64,000 nt of DNA from Trichobilharzia regenti (lineage: Eukaryota > Platyhelminthes > Trematoda > Strigeidida > Schistosomatidae), in assembly GCA_944472135.2 (NCBI GenBank), contig OX235270.1, positions 73,417,168 through 73,481,167 of the forward strand, written 5' to 3'. This document shows, in pieces, positions 45,524-56,061 of this stretch. Every line of letters begins with the position of its first letter. The stretch's first letter is position 1. The translations under genes were made by a program, and so were the position numbers. A model generated the notes under the pieces. It was not told the DNA's origin and did no database searches. It saw nothing but the letters and a program-made list of their open reading frames with translations.

Positions 45524-48369
45524 TCAAATTGGGGGTATTGCACTGGGGTCTGTAGTACTAAAGCTAGTTGAGCGGCCCATATGGATAAAGTATGGATAAG
45601 TAGACCGAAGCTCTTTTGTTGATAGGAACTCGTTAAGTAGACGCTGGAATTCAGTAGGAGATCGGCAACTACGTACAGTAAGTGGAAGTTCGTTCCATAA
45701 TGCACTGTACTGTATTTTAAAGAAACGTGATCGCAGTTTTGTCCGGAACCGGCTTATGGATAGAGTATTTTCATGATTCCTAAGAGTATATATGGGTAAA
45801 TTATTGAAAGCTATTGGATTACTGCTTTTGGTGTAGCCGTGTAAAAGGCGAAAGAGGAATGTAAGGTTGAGTTTCAGGCGCCTTAACCAAAGTGGCTGAA
45901 GTCCATACATTTTGCACCTATCAGCGTAAGTCAGTCCTTCATGTTTGTATAATAGGCGTCGAGTAAAACTTCGCTGAATATTTTCAATACGAACCCTGTC
46001 ATACCCATGCATGAAACCGAAGACAATTGTGCAGTATTCAAGTACTGGACGAACCATGACTTTGTATAAAAGGACTTTAGCCTCATTTGTGTACATTTTT
46101 CGATGCAACAAGCCTGTGAGTCTTCGGCATTTAGAAACAAGTGCTTTTGCGTACTGACTGAATGTTAAGTTTTGTGAGTAGGTAACTCCCAGGTCTTTTA
46201 TGGAACTGAGGGTTTGGAGAAAAGAGTTACCTAGGTGTAACCTGAAATTCGGATGGGAGTTATTGAAATATAGGACACCACATTTATCAGAATTGAATGG
46301 CAGTTGCCAGTCATTGCTCCAGTTATGTAACCTATCCAGATCATCTTGAATATGTGTGAATCCTTCGTTTAGTGTAGAATGGGGGAAGCTGTATACAATC
46401 TTTAAGTCGTCAGCAAAGAGGTATGGGGTACCATGCTTGATTACGCTGCAGATGTCGTTAATGTAGATTACGAAAAGCAGTGGACCTAGTACACTACCCT
46501 GAATCACTCCACTTCTTATAGGTCTGGGTGACGAGTAATTATTTGCAAATTTCACAACTTGGGAACGATCTTCCAAGAAAGAAATGAGCCAGGATAACAA
46601 GGGGTCTTGGAACCCGTACGACTTTAGCTTAAGGATTAGTCTCTTGTGTGGGACTTTATCAAAGGCTTTTTTGAAGTCAAAGAAGAGAGTTGTGACATAC
46701 AAACCATGATCACGCTTAGCGGTAACATCATCAAAGTAGTCAAGTAGGCAGGTGGAGCATGATCGATTTTTCAAGAAGCCGTGTTGTGCTGGAGTAAACA
46801 CTTTGTGAAGGTGGAGGTATGAAGCAATATCTTGCCCTATAACCTTTTCCATAACCCTGGAAACTACTGACGTGATATTAATCGGTCGGTAGTTTTCGAT
46901 GTTAGAAGTTGGTCCTTGTTTGTGCCTAGGGGTTATAAACGACAGTTTCCAGCATTCTGGGTAACTGCCATTATTTAAGGACAGAATGAAAAACTTTAGT
47001 AGGATAATGGGTATATCCTCACCACCTCTTTTCAACAAGATAGATGGAATTCCATCGGGCCCAGCGTTATATGATGTCCGGAGGGATGCTATAGCGGAGG
47101 AAATCTTTTGTTGGGTGAATGTTATATTACCCAAAAAGTGATTTGGTATTGTCGGAACTTCAAGACTATCTACTGTTTCTTCGATAGTATAGTAGCTAGA
47201 AAAGTGGGAGCTGAATAACTCACATATCTCCTGCGGGTCTTCGTGTAGTTTTTCTCCATCTAGTAATAAGTTAGGGATACTTATTCTGTTGTTGTTGATT
47301 CGTGACTTAATTAGTTTAACTAATGCCTCTGTATTATCAGGTCGTGAGTGGAGGATGCGTTCTAGTTTGATGGACTCAGATAACTGATTAGATTTGTATG
47401 AATCATAAGTTTGCTTGAGTGTAATGAGTGATGAAAAGTCATTATATCTGTAGAATTGCCTAGCATGCTTACGCAGTCGGTTTCGAATCTTTACGGGGAT
47501 GAAGTCGGGCTGTTTAGGCCTCGTTTTCACAAGTCTTACTGGAGCGATGAAGTCATGTGCAAATCCTAGGTTCTCATAGAGTAATTTGTTTGTCTCTATA
47601 GCCGAGCTGCACGTAAAGTATGGCTCCCAGTCTAGGGTGCGTATGTATGGTTTCAGTTCATCCCACTGAGCATGTCTGTAACCCCTGAGTAATACTTTGT
47701 TGGCGTTTATTGTCGAACTCATGCTAGTGCAAATATTAAATGTACCGAATACTACTCTGTGGTCGCTGCCAGGAAACTCTTTACCTACTCGAAGGGTAGT
47801 GGGGATGATACCATTAGTGAAAACTAGATCTAAAATCTTAGATAGCCTGGTAGGATACTGTACGTGTTGTTGCCATTCTTTTGTTTCTATTATGTTGATA
47901 AATTCATTGTACCGTTTTGGTGAGGAAAGTGGTTGCCAGACTACATCGGGCATATTAAAGTCCCCACATATAATTTTAGCCGTGTGAGGTAGTGAAGTGG
48001 CGTAAGCGAACGTGCTAGCAAGCTTCATATTACCTTCAACGGTTGAGCACGGGGGGTGATAGATGCAACCTATAAGATAGGAACTGGAGTGAGACAGTCT
48101 TAGAATAGCCCACACTGAATCGTTATCTGTGATGAGCTCTGGGTAGAAGCACTGTGTGGCCTTAATATCAGACCTGATATACATAGCACATCCTCCTCCT
48201 CTACCATAGTTTCTGTCGCCTCTGAATACATAATAGTTATCAATAGAAATATCTTTATCGCAAATCTGAGGAGTGCACCATGTCTCAGTAATCATTATGA
48301 GAGACGGATTGCAAATTAGGGATAATGTCGTGAAGTCGAACATTTTGTTGAGTAAGGAGCGAGCATTGA
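45524..48369 (-). CDS. CR1-like ORF2: endonuclease and reverse transcriptase (about 948 codons)
   Basis: One uninterrupted frame. The APE-type endonuclease comes first (SLIMITETWCT, IIGCIYHPP-like block, CGDFNMPDVVW, GSDHRVVFG). RT follows with FITPRHKQGPTSNIENYRPI, DFKKAFDKVPH, GVIQGSVLGPLLFVIYINDI and LFADDLKIV (the FADD catalytic motif). A C-terminal region (VRPVLEYCTIVFG) completes it. The motifs and their order fit the CR1/Jockey group. The first few codons (MGYLY) come from host block R, because the element is truncated there, so the true N-terminus is lost. The reverse transcriptase looks intact. Confidence 0.88.
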
Positions 48370-48871
48370 TATATAAGTAGCCCAATAGTTTTCACTTAAC
48401 TTAAGGGACTTCGCAACTCATCGTTGGTCGATATCTAGTAGGTCCATCGAAGCACCATGAAATGATAAAATATTTAACGACAAGTAATGCAGTAGTTTTC
48501 AAAGTTTGTACAAATATTTCAGCAAAAATGACAACGACTTTATGACAAATAATAGGTCAGCAATAATAATAACATTCATGTTCATAGTGACTATAAAAAC
48601 AATAATAGGTATTATTATCGCAACGAATTCATCATTAACTTAGATAGACAACTAATAATAATACAACCATACCAAACAAATGTATCACTTAATCTTAAGA
48701 AGCATGTGTTTACTTACAGTCACTGTATTCCCTCAATACTGATGTGCTCAACCAGCTTATTCCAACTGAACTTAAGATTAATTCTGAAAGTGTGTGAAGA
48801 ACCAGTTTATGTCAAATAAAAATATGTAGCTTACATGTATTACACTGCTTACTGAAACATCTAATACGTGC
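48370..48871. repeat. Duplicated block R (first copy)
   Basis: It matches 60240-60741 with very few differences, ending CTAATACGTGCT. In the second copy a BEL element begins at that point. Confidence 0.85.
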
Positions 48872-49171
48872 TTTCCGATCTTCGCGACAAGAACATGGCT
48901 ATCTAGGTTTACCTACATTTACATAAGCGCATCCCAGTTGGTTACTTTTTTTGGACCTGGGATATGTGGGTAAATACGTGGGCAGATTTCCGTTCAAATG
49001 TGGGCAAGGTGGGATAAGGTGGGCTGTTTTCGTTTGTAACATGGGTAAAGTGGGAACAAGTGGGCTAGTTTCTCAAATGACATGGGAAAACTGGAGAACG
49101 TGGGAAATGTGGAAAAATATGGAAACATGGGAAATAAGGGAAGAATGGGGGATTTTGTTTTTGTAGGCAGT
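48872..49171 (+). repeat. G-rich irregular minisatellite
   Basis: From about 48952 to 49160 the + strand carries many GTGGG or ATGGG units spaced 6-15 bases apart, with little C. Two groups of three GGG runs are close enough to suggest G-quadruplex potential. No coding match was found. Confidence 0.55.
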
Positions 49172-49653
49172 CATACTAACATCGGAAATGCATGAGGGGA
49201 GGAACATTTCAGCCTGAATATGATACAATATGTATTTAATCATTGGGAAGTGGCATGTAGACAAATGGTGATTATTTCATTTCAGTCATTTTGACACGTT
49301 TGTTTATGTGAAGTTTAACTTCTGAAGCCGCGATTTCAAATACTTTCACGTGAACCCCTGACGTGGTGAGTTAAGTCTTGATAGTGTAATGTCTTGTCAA
49401 AGCTAATAAAATGGATACTGAATGTGAATAGTAGTACAGACTGAAGTTGCTCGGTAACGTAGCCAAGATAATACTTCCCGATTTCAGCGACGAGGTTGGT
49501 GAATGTCTAGTAGATGAAACTTCATGAAGCGTCGTAAACGCGCAAACGTGCAAAGTGACGCGCGAATCACTTTACCAAATGGGTTTCTTAGCATATCATG
49601 TGACAACTAATTGATAAGGTGATGCCGCGGGCGCTCTGTTGTCCCATGAGATA
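49172..49653. repeat. Duplicated block S (first copy)
   Basis: It is nearly identical to 57701-58180 (CATACTAACATCGG to CCATGAGATA). It is interrupted on the right by BEL copy C1. Confidence 0.85.
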
Positions 49654-50019
49654 TGTCAGCAAAGTCTCATAAACCGTTAATGCCCAGCTCTCGCTACGCT
49701 CGGGCCCACGCTGTTCTTAGAAGATTTCTCAGAAACGCTTAATTATAACGGACGCAAAAACCAAAACACCAATTGTTGACTTGAGTATTATGTATTGTTA
49801 CACCAGCATATAAATCAAGTATCACTAAGCAAACTAAGGTCTGTAAACAAATATTACAATAATAAATCATTGTATTACTTCTGACGATGTTTCACTCTTC
49901 TTTCTGAACAGCGACCGATGAGACGATGACTGTCGTATTGATGCCTCCGCGAAAATCGAGGAAGTTGATTTTGAGCAAACAACCAAGAATTGATCGTTCA
50001 ATCTTCAACTCCATTGACA
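49654..50019 (-). repeat. 3' LTR of BEL derivative C1
   Basis: 366 bp, TGTCAGCAAAG...CCATTGACA on the + strand. The AATAAA seen in copies A and B is AATACA here. Confidence 0.88.
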
Positions 50020-50699
50020 CTCCCCGGCAAAAAAGGGATCCAACCCTTTTTTCCTTCACGATCAATGCACGTTGACTTGGATGCCATTGCGAGAACCTGG
50101 GTCACACGGACAGAGCTGAAATGGAAAACAAACAGAAAAGCCAACACACCACAAGCATACCCACAGCACAATCTCACACATCAATAACGACCTGCGCCTC
50201 CAGACAGAGACCTCCTCTTGACATCTTGCAACACAATCGCCACTTGCTAGAATGACTCTTGCAGAATGCAACGTGACCATAGCAGCACCTCATGATACTC
50301 TTCAAGCATCCCCTTTTCTATTCACTATCAATTACCACTGAAATCGCTTATCACTCATTCTGCCTCAGTTCTAGTAGCGGTGACGCATGCGAGCCTCAGT
50401 CGTTTACACTCTTTCTCCCCGGCGTGTCGGACCGCAGCTAACAATTATCTCCGTGTGCATTTCATTCTCAGCAATAGCCTAGCCTCCCCGGCGTATACGA
50501 CCCATCTGCTGTCCTTAACATCAATCAATTCATTCATGGATGTAGAAGACTCGAAACAACTTCAGAAGTAATCACGACGAAAATTTTAACAAAATTACAC
50601 AATAAAAACAAGATACGAAAACAACGAGTAAACACAATGAATCCAAAATACACCAATTGCTATGACACACCACACGTATATACAAATAGTACACACAAA

Positions 50700-51180
50700 C
50701 TCGCCGATCATGTCTTGGTGGAATTCCTTTGAAGAATTGCAGGACTTACACCAGTACGCCTACAACCCTTCACAGGTTGACGATTGTAAGTTGTGGAATG
50801 TCCGGACACAAACAAGATTAACCAACAATTACAATAATTGGAACTCACACAACTATTTAACACAAACATATGTACAATCACCACATCAAATGTTGTGGAT
50901 TCTGACACGACAAACTACCCTTGAAGAACTGTAGGACTTACAGCAGTACGCCTACATTCCTTCTCAGGTTGATGATCCAAGTGGAAGTCGTCCGGACACA
51001 AACAGAATTACCAACAGCTAGATGACAGATGATATCAATTCAGTATATACAATATGAACATATGTACAAGATCATACACCAAGCACATTGGACTGCTCAT
51101 TGATGCGCTACCCTTTGAAGAATTGTAGGACTTACAGCAGTACGCCTACAACCCTTCTCAGGTTGACGCCCTAGGTTGGA
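50700..51180 (-). repeat. Three hairpin-bearing tandem modules in the 3' UTR of C1
   Basis: Each module holds, on the element's strand, TCAACCTGAGAAGG, then GTAGG, CGTACTGCTGTAAGT and CCTAC, then an AGTTCTTCAAAGG-like end. GTAGG and CCTAC can pair, with TAC/GTA inside forming a short second stem. The modules are separated by about 120 unrelated bases. The same three occur in copies C2 and D, two in A and one in B. Confidence 0.78.
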
Positions 51181-52769
51181 AAATCGTCGCAGAGTTCATT
51201 TGCTAACTTCCTTCTATGAGCTATATCCTCAAATCTGAACGGCAACACGCTCATGTCATTGTATCGTAGAATATAGATGACCAACAAACACACGACATAT
51301 CTCATCAACCAAGTATAGAAACAGAGTAATTTACACCAAAGATAATAACATTCAAATAGTAACTTGAAACTAGAAATGCCTTTATTCGTGCAAGTCAATT
51401 TAACAATAACTCTCTCCTTTACACTTGGCTTATCCACACTAAACTGACCATTGATATTCGTCCTTTCAAACGAACTGATACTACCATAGTCATTGCACAA
51501 GATACTTGAGTTGATGGGTGTCTGTTTCATTGTGGATGACAGCACCAACGATGACTGAGTGACACAAGGTGATGAACTTAGTGGTGGATCAGAAGCTGTT
51601 CTTGTTCGGCTCTCAGATAGTTGTCCAACTGCAAGATTACCACCACTGCTGTCTTTCACTACTAGTTCGGGTTTAGCACTATCATCTGATGATAGGTGGG
51701 CTACACGCTGATCAATTACACTGACTGTCTCACAAGTATGCACACCTTCTGGAACTGCATCTGCGTTCAATTCTACTTCACGTTGTAGTTGTACAGAACC
51801 TTTATTTAACTTAGCAGTAGTAGGCATATCCCTCATCTCATAATGATCAACCAAAGACAAATCTGCACTATCATGATCATTATCACGAATATTCACTTTA
51901 CCGTCAACTTCATCATTTTCAAACTCTTTAATAACAGAAGTAGACAATTTTGGTTCCTCCTCGCAAATCATTAAAGGTTTTATAACTTCACTCTGACTAG
52001 ATATACCTTGTAAACTTGTGGAGTCAGAACTCCACTCTGAAGCAGTAACTCTATTCTGTGACACTCTATTCAACAACGGCTTACCAGTTGCAACTACAGA
52101 CTTCTTCACCGCACCGTTATCGTCACACAATTCGGAGTCAGACCTGGAGTTTACATTTAGCTTATCACTGAACTTGCTCACTGGTTCACAGTTCACTTCT
52201 GTATGCACCTCTTGCACACGTGTCAAACACAACCGTGTTTGTCTTGCATCTTGTAACTTATCTGTTGAGGATGTACTACGAAACCTGTTACACTCACTAG
52301 GTCTATATGCATTACTAGACATCATGGAGCTTTCTCGATATCCACCTCTCTGAGGTCTACTCGTCATCAATGAGTGCGTTTTACCCTCAGACTGCTCTAT
52401 TCTAGGGGTGAGATCTAACAGACTGGCGAACTTGCTCATAGATTGATTGACACTAGTATTTACCAGTTTCAGGATATCATCAAACTTTGGCTCGATACCC
52501 TCATCCTCCATACGGGAGCTTATCTTCACCCACTTCCTTTGCAGTCGAGTAGGTAGACGTCTTGCTATTACTTCTAGTATAAAACTCGAGTTGAGGTCAC
52601 TCATTCGATTCATCGAAATCATTCCATTCTTGTAAATTAGCAAATTATCTAAAAACTCAGTGAGTGCCTGGGAGTCATCCTGTAATTGACCACCATTACC
52701 CTCAACAGCCTCGAATAATTTCCCTGCAATCATCGAGGGTCTTCCAAACCTTTGGCGTAATATGCTCAT
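51171..52769 (-). CDS. BEL derivative C1, long gag-like ORF (532 codons)
   Basis: It begins at MSILRQRFGR just after the amber stop. Residues 1-115 match the second half of BEL gag. The zinc-knuckle position reads C181-L-T-R184 ... H189 ... C194, so the second Cys is lost. Residues 200-445 are acidic and Ser/Thr-rich with no match in the intact element. Residues 455-532 align with the pol linker between RNase H and integrase but are much more hydrophobic (468-501), which could form a membrane segment. The end DDFPT equals that of the intact polyprotein. Function is unknown. The ORF is uninterrupted here. Confidence 0.8.
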   Translation of the reverse strand: MSILRQRFGRPSMIAGKLFEAVEGNGGQLQDDSQALTEFLDNLLIYKNGMISMNRMSDLNSSFILEVIARRLPTRLQRKWVKISSRMEDEGIEPKFDDILKLVNTSVNQSMSKFASLLDLTPRIEQSEGKTHSLMTSRPQRGGYRESSMMSSNAYRPSECNRFRSTSSTDKLQDARQTRLCLTRVQEVHTEVNCEPVSKFSDKLNVNSRSDSELCDDNGAVKKSVVATGKPLLNRVSQNRVTASEWSSDSTSLQGISSQSEVIKPLMICEEEPKLSTSVIKEFENDEVDGKVNIRDNDHDSADLSLVDHYEMRDMPTTAKLNKGSVQLQREVELNADAVPEGVHTCETVSVIDQRVAHLSSDDSAKPELVVKDSSGGNLAVGQLSESRTRTASDPPLSSSPCVTQSSLVLSSTMKQTPINSSILCNDYGSISSFERTNINGQFSVDKPSVKERVIVKLTCTNKGISSFKLLFECYYLWCKLLCFYTWLMRYVVCLLVIYILRYNDMSVLPFRFEDIAHRRKLANELCDDFPT

Positions 52770-52784
52770 AGCCTCATCGTAGCC

Positions 52785-53126
52785 CTATTTTGGCTTCATA
52801 AACTTACAACACTGTATAGCTCTTGCAGCATCTCCAGTGCAATATCTCATCAAATACATCAATTTCAATTCATCATTTAATAAAAAACCACTCAACATGA
52901 TCTCAAACTCCTTTACAAATTGTAAATAATCAGCCGGGTTTCCATCAAAACATCGTGGTTCAAATTTAGGGAGTTTGATGTTCCTATTATCCCTGAACGG
53001 CGAAACAGTAACATCAACCATGTCATGCTTAACATCAGACACATCGTTACAATTAACAGACAAGTCACCATGACTTACTTTCCTGTTTGCATCCAAGACA
53101 CTCTGTCCCTTCTTTGACCCAGGCAT
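52785..53126 (-). CDS. BEL derivative C1, gag N-terminal ORF (113 codons)
   Basis: It runs from MPGSKKGQSV to CCKFMKPK and ends at an in-frame TAG. The next codons (GGC TAC) continue in the same frame into the long ORF. Copy D has the same stop. The product corresponds to residues 1-113 of the intact gag. Read-through or separate translation of the two ORFs are both possible. Confidence 0.8.
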   Translation of the reverse strand: MPGSKKGQSVLDANRKVSHGDLSVNCNDVSDVKHDMVDVTVSPFRDNRNIKLPKFEPRCFDGNPADYLQFVKEFEIMLSGFLLNDELKLMYLMRYCTGDAARAIQCCKFMKPK

Positions 53127-53269
53127 TGTTGAACTTGACCCAATTCCAAAAAATTTCCAGATATTGCTTGTTCAAAGAGGACTTGACCGGCACCAGGAAA
53201 ATGAACGGCGACTATCCAAACTTTCACCAACTGTTTGAATCCGCCAGATCTGTTTCTATCGTCAGAAAC

Positions 53270-53633
53270 TGTCAATCACGTCTCATAAACCGTTAATGCC
53301 CAGCTCTCGCTACGCTCGGGCCCACGCTGTTCTTCGAAGATTCCTCAGAAACGCTTAGTTATAACGGACGCAAAAACCAAAACACTAATTGTTGACTTGA
53401 GTATTATGTATTGTTACACCAGCATATAAATAAGTATCACTCAGCAAACTAAGGTCTGAAAAAAATATTACAATAATAAATCTCTGTATTACTTCTGACG
53501 ATGTTTCACTCTTCTTTCTGAACAGCGACCGATGAGACGATGACTGTCGTATTGATGCCTCCGCGAAAATCGAGGAAGTTTATTTTGAGCAAACAACCAA
53601 GAATTGATCGTTCAATCTTCAAATTTATTGAGA
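53270..53633 (-). repeat. 5' LTR of BEL derivative C1
   Basis: It starts TGTCAATCACG on the + strand. The outer end is mutated (TTTATTGAGA instead of CCATTGACA) and is followed by the AGATA target duplication. Confidence 0.85.
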
Positions 53634-53717
53634 AGATATGTTCCAATAAGGCAAAAGAACGCAATACGTATACATATATATGTATATATACAGGTATGCT
53701 GCATCAATCATGCCGAT
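53634..53717. repeat. Duplicated block T (first copy)
   Basis: 84 bp matching 58176-58259 (AGATATGTTCCAATAAGG to GCCGAT), including a TATACATATATATG run. It lies between two BEL derivatives. Confidence 0.82.
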
Positions 53718-54086
53718 TGTCAGCCAAGTCTCATAAACGGTTAATGCCCAGCTCTCGCTACGCTCGGGCCCACGCTGTTCTTCGAAGATTTCTCAGAAAC
53801 GCTTAGTTATAACGGACGCAAAAACCAAAACACCGATCTGCCGTTTGATATTTCTGTATTGTTACACCAACATATAAAAGGAATAAGCGAACTAAGCAAA
53901 CTAAGGTCTGAAAACAAATATTACAATAATAAATCTCTGTATTACTTCTGACGATGTTTCACTCTTCTTTCTGAACAGCGACCGATGAGACGATGACTGT
54001 CGTATTGATGCCTCCGCGAAAATCGAGGAAGTTGATTTTGAGCAAACAACCAAGAATTGATCGTTCAATCTTCAACTCCATTGACA
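53718..54086 (-). repeat. 3' LTR of BEL derivative C2
   Basis: 369 bp, TGTCAGCCAAG...CCATTGACA on the + strand, followed by the same CTCCCCGG (purine run on the element's strand) as in the other copies. Confidence 0.88.
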
Positions 54087-55235
54087 CTCCCCGGCAAAAA
54101 AGGGATCCAACCCTTTTTTCCTTCACGACCAATGCACGTTGACTTGGATGCCATTGCGAGAACCTGGGTCACACGGACAGAGCTGAAATGGAAAACAAAC
54201 AGAAAAGCCAACACACCACAAGCATACCCACAGCACAATCTCACACATCAATGACGACCTGCGCCTCCAGACAGAGACCTCCTCTTGACATCTTGCAACA
54301 CAATCGCCACTTGCTAGAATGACTCTTGCAGAATGCAACGTGACCATAGCAGCACCTCATGATACTCTTCAAGCATCCCCTTTTCTATTCACTACCAATT
54401 ACCACTGAAATCGCTTGTCACTCATTCTGCCTCAGTTCTAGTAGCGGTGACGCATGCGAGCCTCAGTCGTTTACACTCTTTCTCCCCGGCGTGTCGGACC
54501 GCAGCTAACAATTATCTCCGTGTGCATTTCATTCTCAGCAATAGCCTAGCCTCCCCGGCGTATACGACCCATCTGCTGTCTTTAACATCAATCAATTCAT
54601 TCATGGATGTAGAAGACTCGAAACAACTTCAGAAGTAATCACGACGAAAATTTTAACAAAATTACGCAATAACAACAAGATACGAAAACAACGAGTAAAC
54701 ACAATGAATCCAAAAACACCAATTGATATGACACACCACACGTATATACAAACAGTACACACAAACTCGCGATCATGTCTTGATGGAATTCCTTTGAAGA
54801 ATTGCAGGACTTACACCAGTACGCCTACAACCCTTCACAGGTTGACGATTGTAAGTTGTGGAATGTCCAGACACAAACAAGATTAACCAACAATTACATC
54901 AATTGGAACTCACACAACTATTTAACACAAACATATGTACAATCAACACATCAAATGTTGTGGATTCTGACACGACAAACTACCCTTGAAGAACTGTAGG
55001 ACTTACAGCAGTACGCCTACATTCCTTCTCAGGTTGATGATCCAAGTGGAAGTCGTCCGGACACAAACAGAATTACCAACAGCTAGATGACAGATGATAT
55101 CAATTCAGTATATACAATATGAACATATGTACAAAATCACACACCAAGCACATTGGACTGCTCATTGATGCGCTACCCTTTGAAGAACTGTAGGACTTAC
55201 AGCAGTACGCCTACAACCCTTCTCAGGTTGACGCC

Positions 55236-56036
55236 CTAGGTTGGAAAATCGTCGCAGAGTTCATTTGCTAACTTCCTTCTATCAGCTATATCCTCAAATC
55301 TGAACGGCAACACGCCCATGTCATTGTATCGTAGAATATAGATGACCAACAAACACACGACATATCTCATCAACCAAGTATAGAAACAGAGTAATTTACA
55401 CCAAAGATAATAACATTCAAATAGTAACTTGAAACTAGAAATGCCTTTATTCGTGCAAGTCAATTTAACAATAACTCTCTCCTTTACACTTGGCTTATCC
55501 ACACTAAACTGACCATTGATATTCGTCCTTTCAAACGAACTGATACTACCATAGTCATTGCACAAGATACTTGAGTTGATGGGTGTCTGTTTCATTGTGG
55601 ATGACAGCACCAACGATGACTGAGTGACACAAGGTGATGAACTTAGTGGTGGATCAGAAGCTGTTCTTGTTCGGCTCTCAGATAGTTGTCCAACTGCAAG
55701 ATTACCACCACTGCTGTCTTTCACTACTAGTTCGGGTTTAGCACTATCATCTGATGATAGGTGGGCTACACGCTGATCAATTACACTGACTGTCTCACAA
55801 GTATGCACACCTTCTGGAACTGCATCTGCGTTCAATTCTACTTCACGTTGTAGTTGTACAGAACCTTTATTTAACTTAGCAGTAGTAGGCATATCCCTCA
55901 TCTCATAATGATCAACCAAAGACAAATCTGCACTATCATGATCATTATCACGAATATTCACTTTACCGTCAACTTCATCATTTTCAAACTCTTTAATAAC
56001 AGAAGTAGACAATTTTGGTTCCTCCTCGCAAATCAT
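55236..56036 (-). pseudogene. BEL derivative C2, C-terminal part of the long ORF (266 codons)
   Basis: It is nearly identical to residues 267-532 of the C1 long ORF, including the hydrophobic segment and the DDFPT end. A two-base deletion near 56085 separates it from the upstream part. Confidence 0.78.
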
Positions 56037-56061
56037 TAAAGGTTTTATAACTTCACTCTGA

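Larger units (their letters stand above)
43438..48369 (-). mobile_element. CR1-like non-LTR retrotransposon, 5'-truncated copy E
   Basis: The paralogous empty site at 60225-60250 (CAAACAAAAATATATATAAG) defines both ends. The 3' end has an AT-rich (ATA)n tail at 43438-43455 and the 5' end falls within the endonuclease at about 48369. The 3' UTR is about 2 kb, including a roughly 830-bp stretch (43521-44350) absent from the related tail at 26183. ORF2 is open. ORF1 and the 5' UTR are missing because of 5' truncation, typical of target-primed integration. Confidence 0.88.
49654..53633 (-). mobile_element. Non-autonomous BEL/Pao derivative, copy C1
   Basis: 3980 bp bounded by AGATA (49649-49653 and 53634-53638), the 5-bp target duplication. 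The uninterrupted host sequence is seen at 58170-58190. The LTRs are 49654-50019 and 53270-53633. Inside are a 113-codon ORF ending in TAG and a 532-codon ORF. Protease, RT, RNase H and integrase are absent. The 3' module is present three times (about 50716-50790, 50911-50975 and 51107-51178). Confidence 0.9.

Noticed and set aside
50700..51180. CRISPR-like array
   Set aside because: Only three imperfect units with long, unequal spacers; eukaryotic retroelement context; the units vary in number among element copies.
54057..54254. Repeated + strand ORF beginning MIVQSSTPLTLPGKKGIQ (also at 3340 and 49990)
   Set aside because: It crosses the LTR end and the 3' untranslated region on the opposite strand of the BEL derivatives. 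It recurs only because the DNA is repeated.
54447..54638. Repeated + strand ORF beginning MTHASLSRLHSF (also at 50380 and on the other strand near 63984)
   Set aside because: It is antisense to the 3' untranslated region of the BEL derivatives, with no family match; conservation follows the element.
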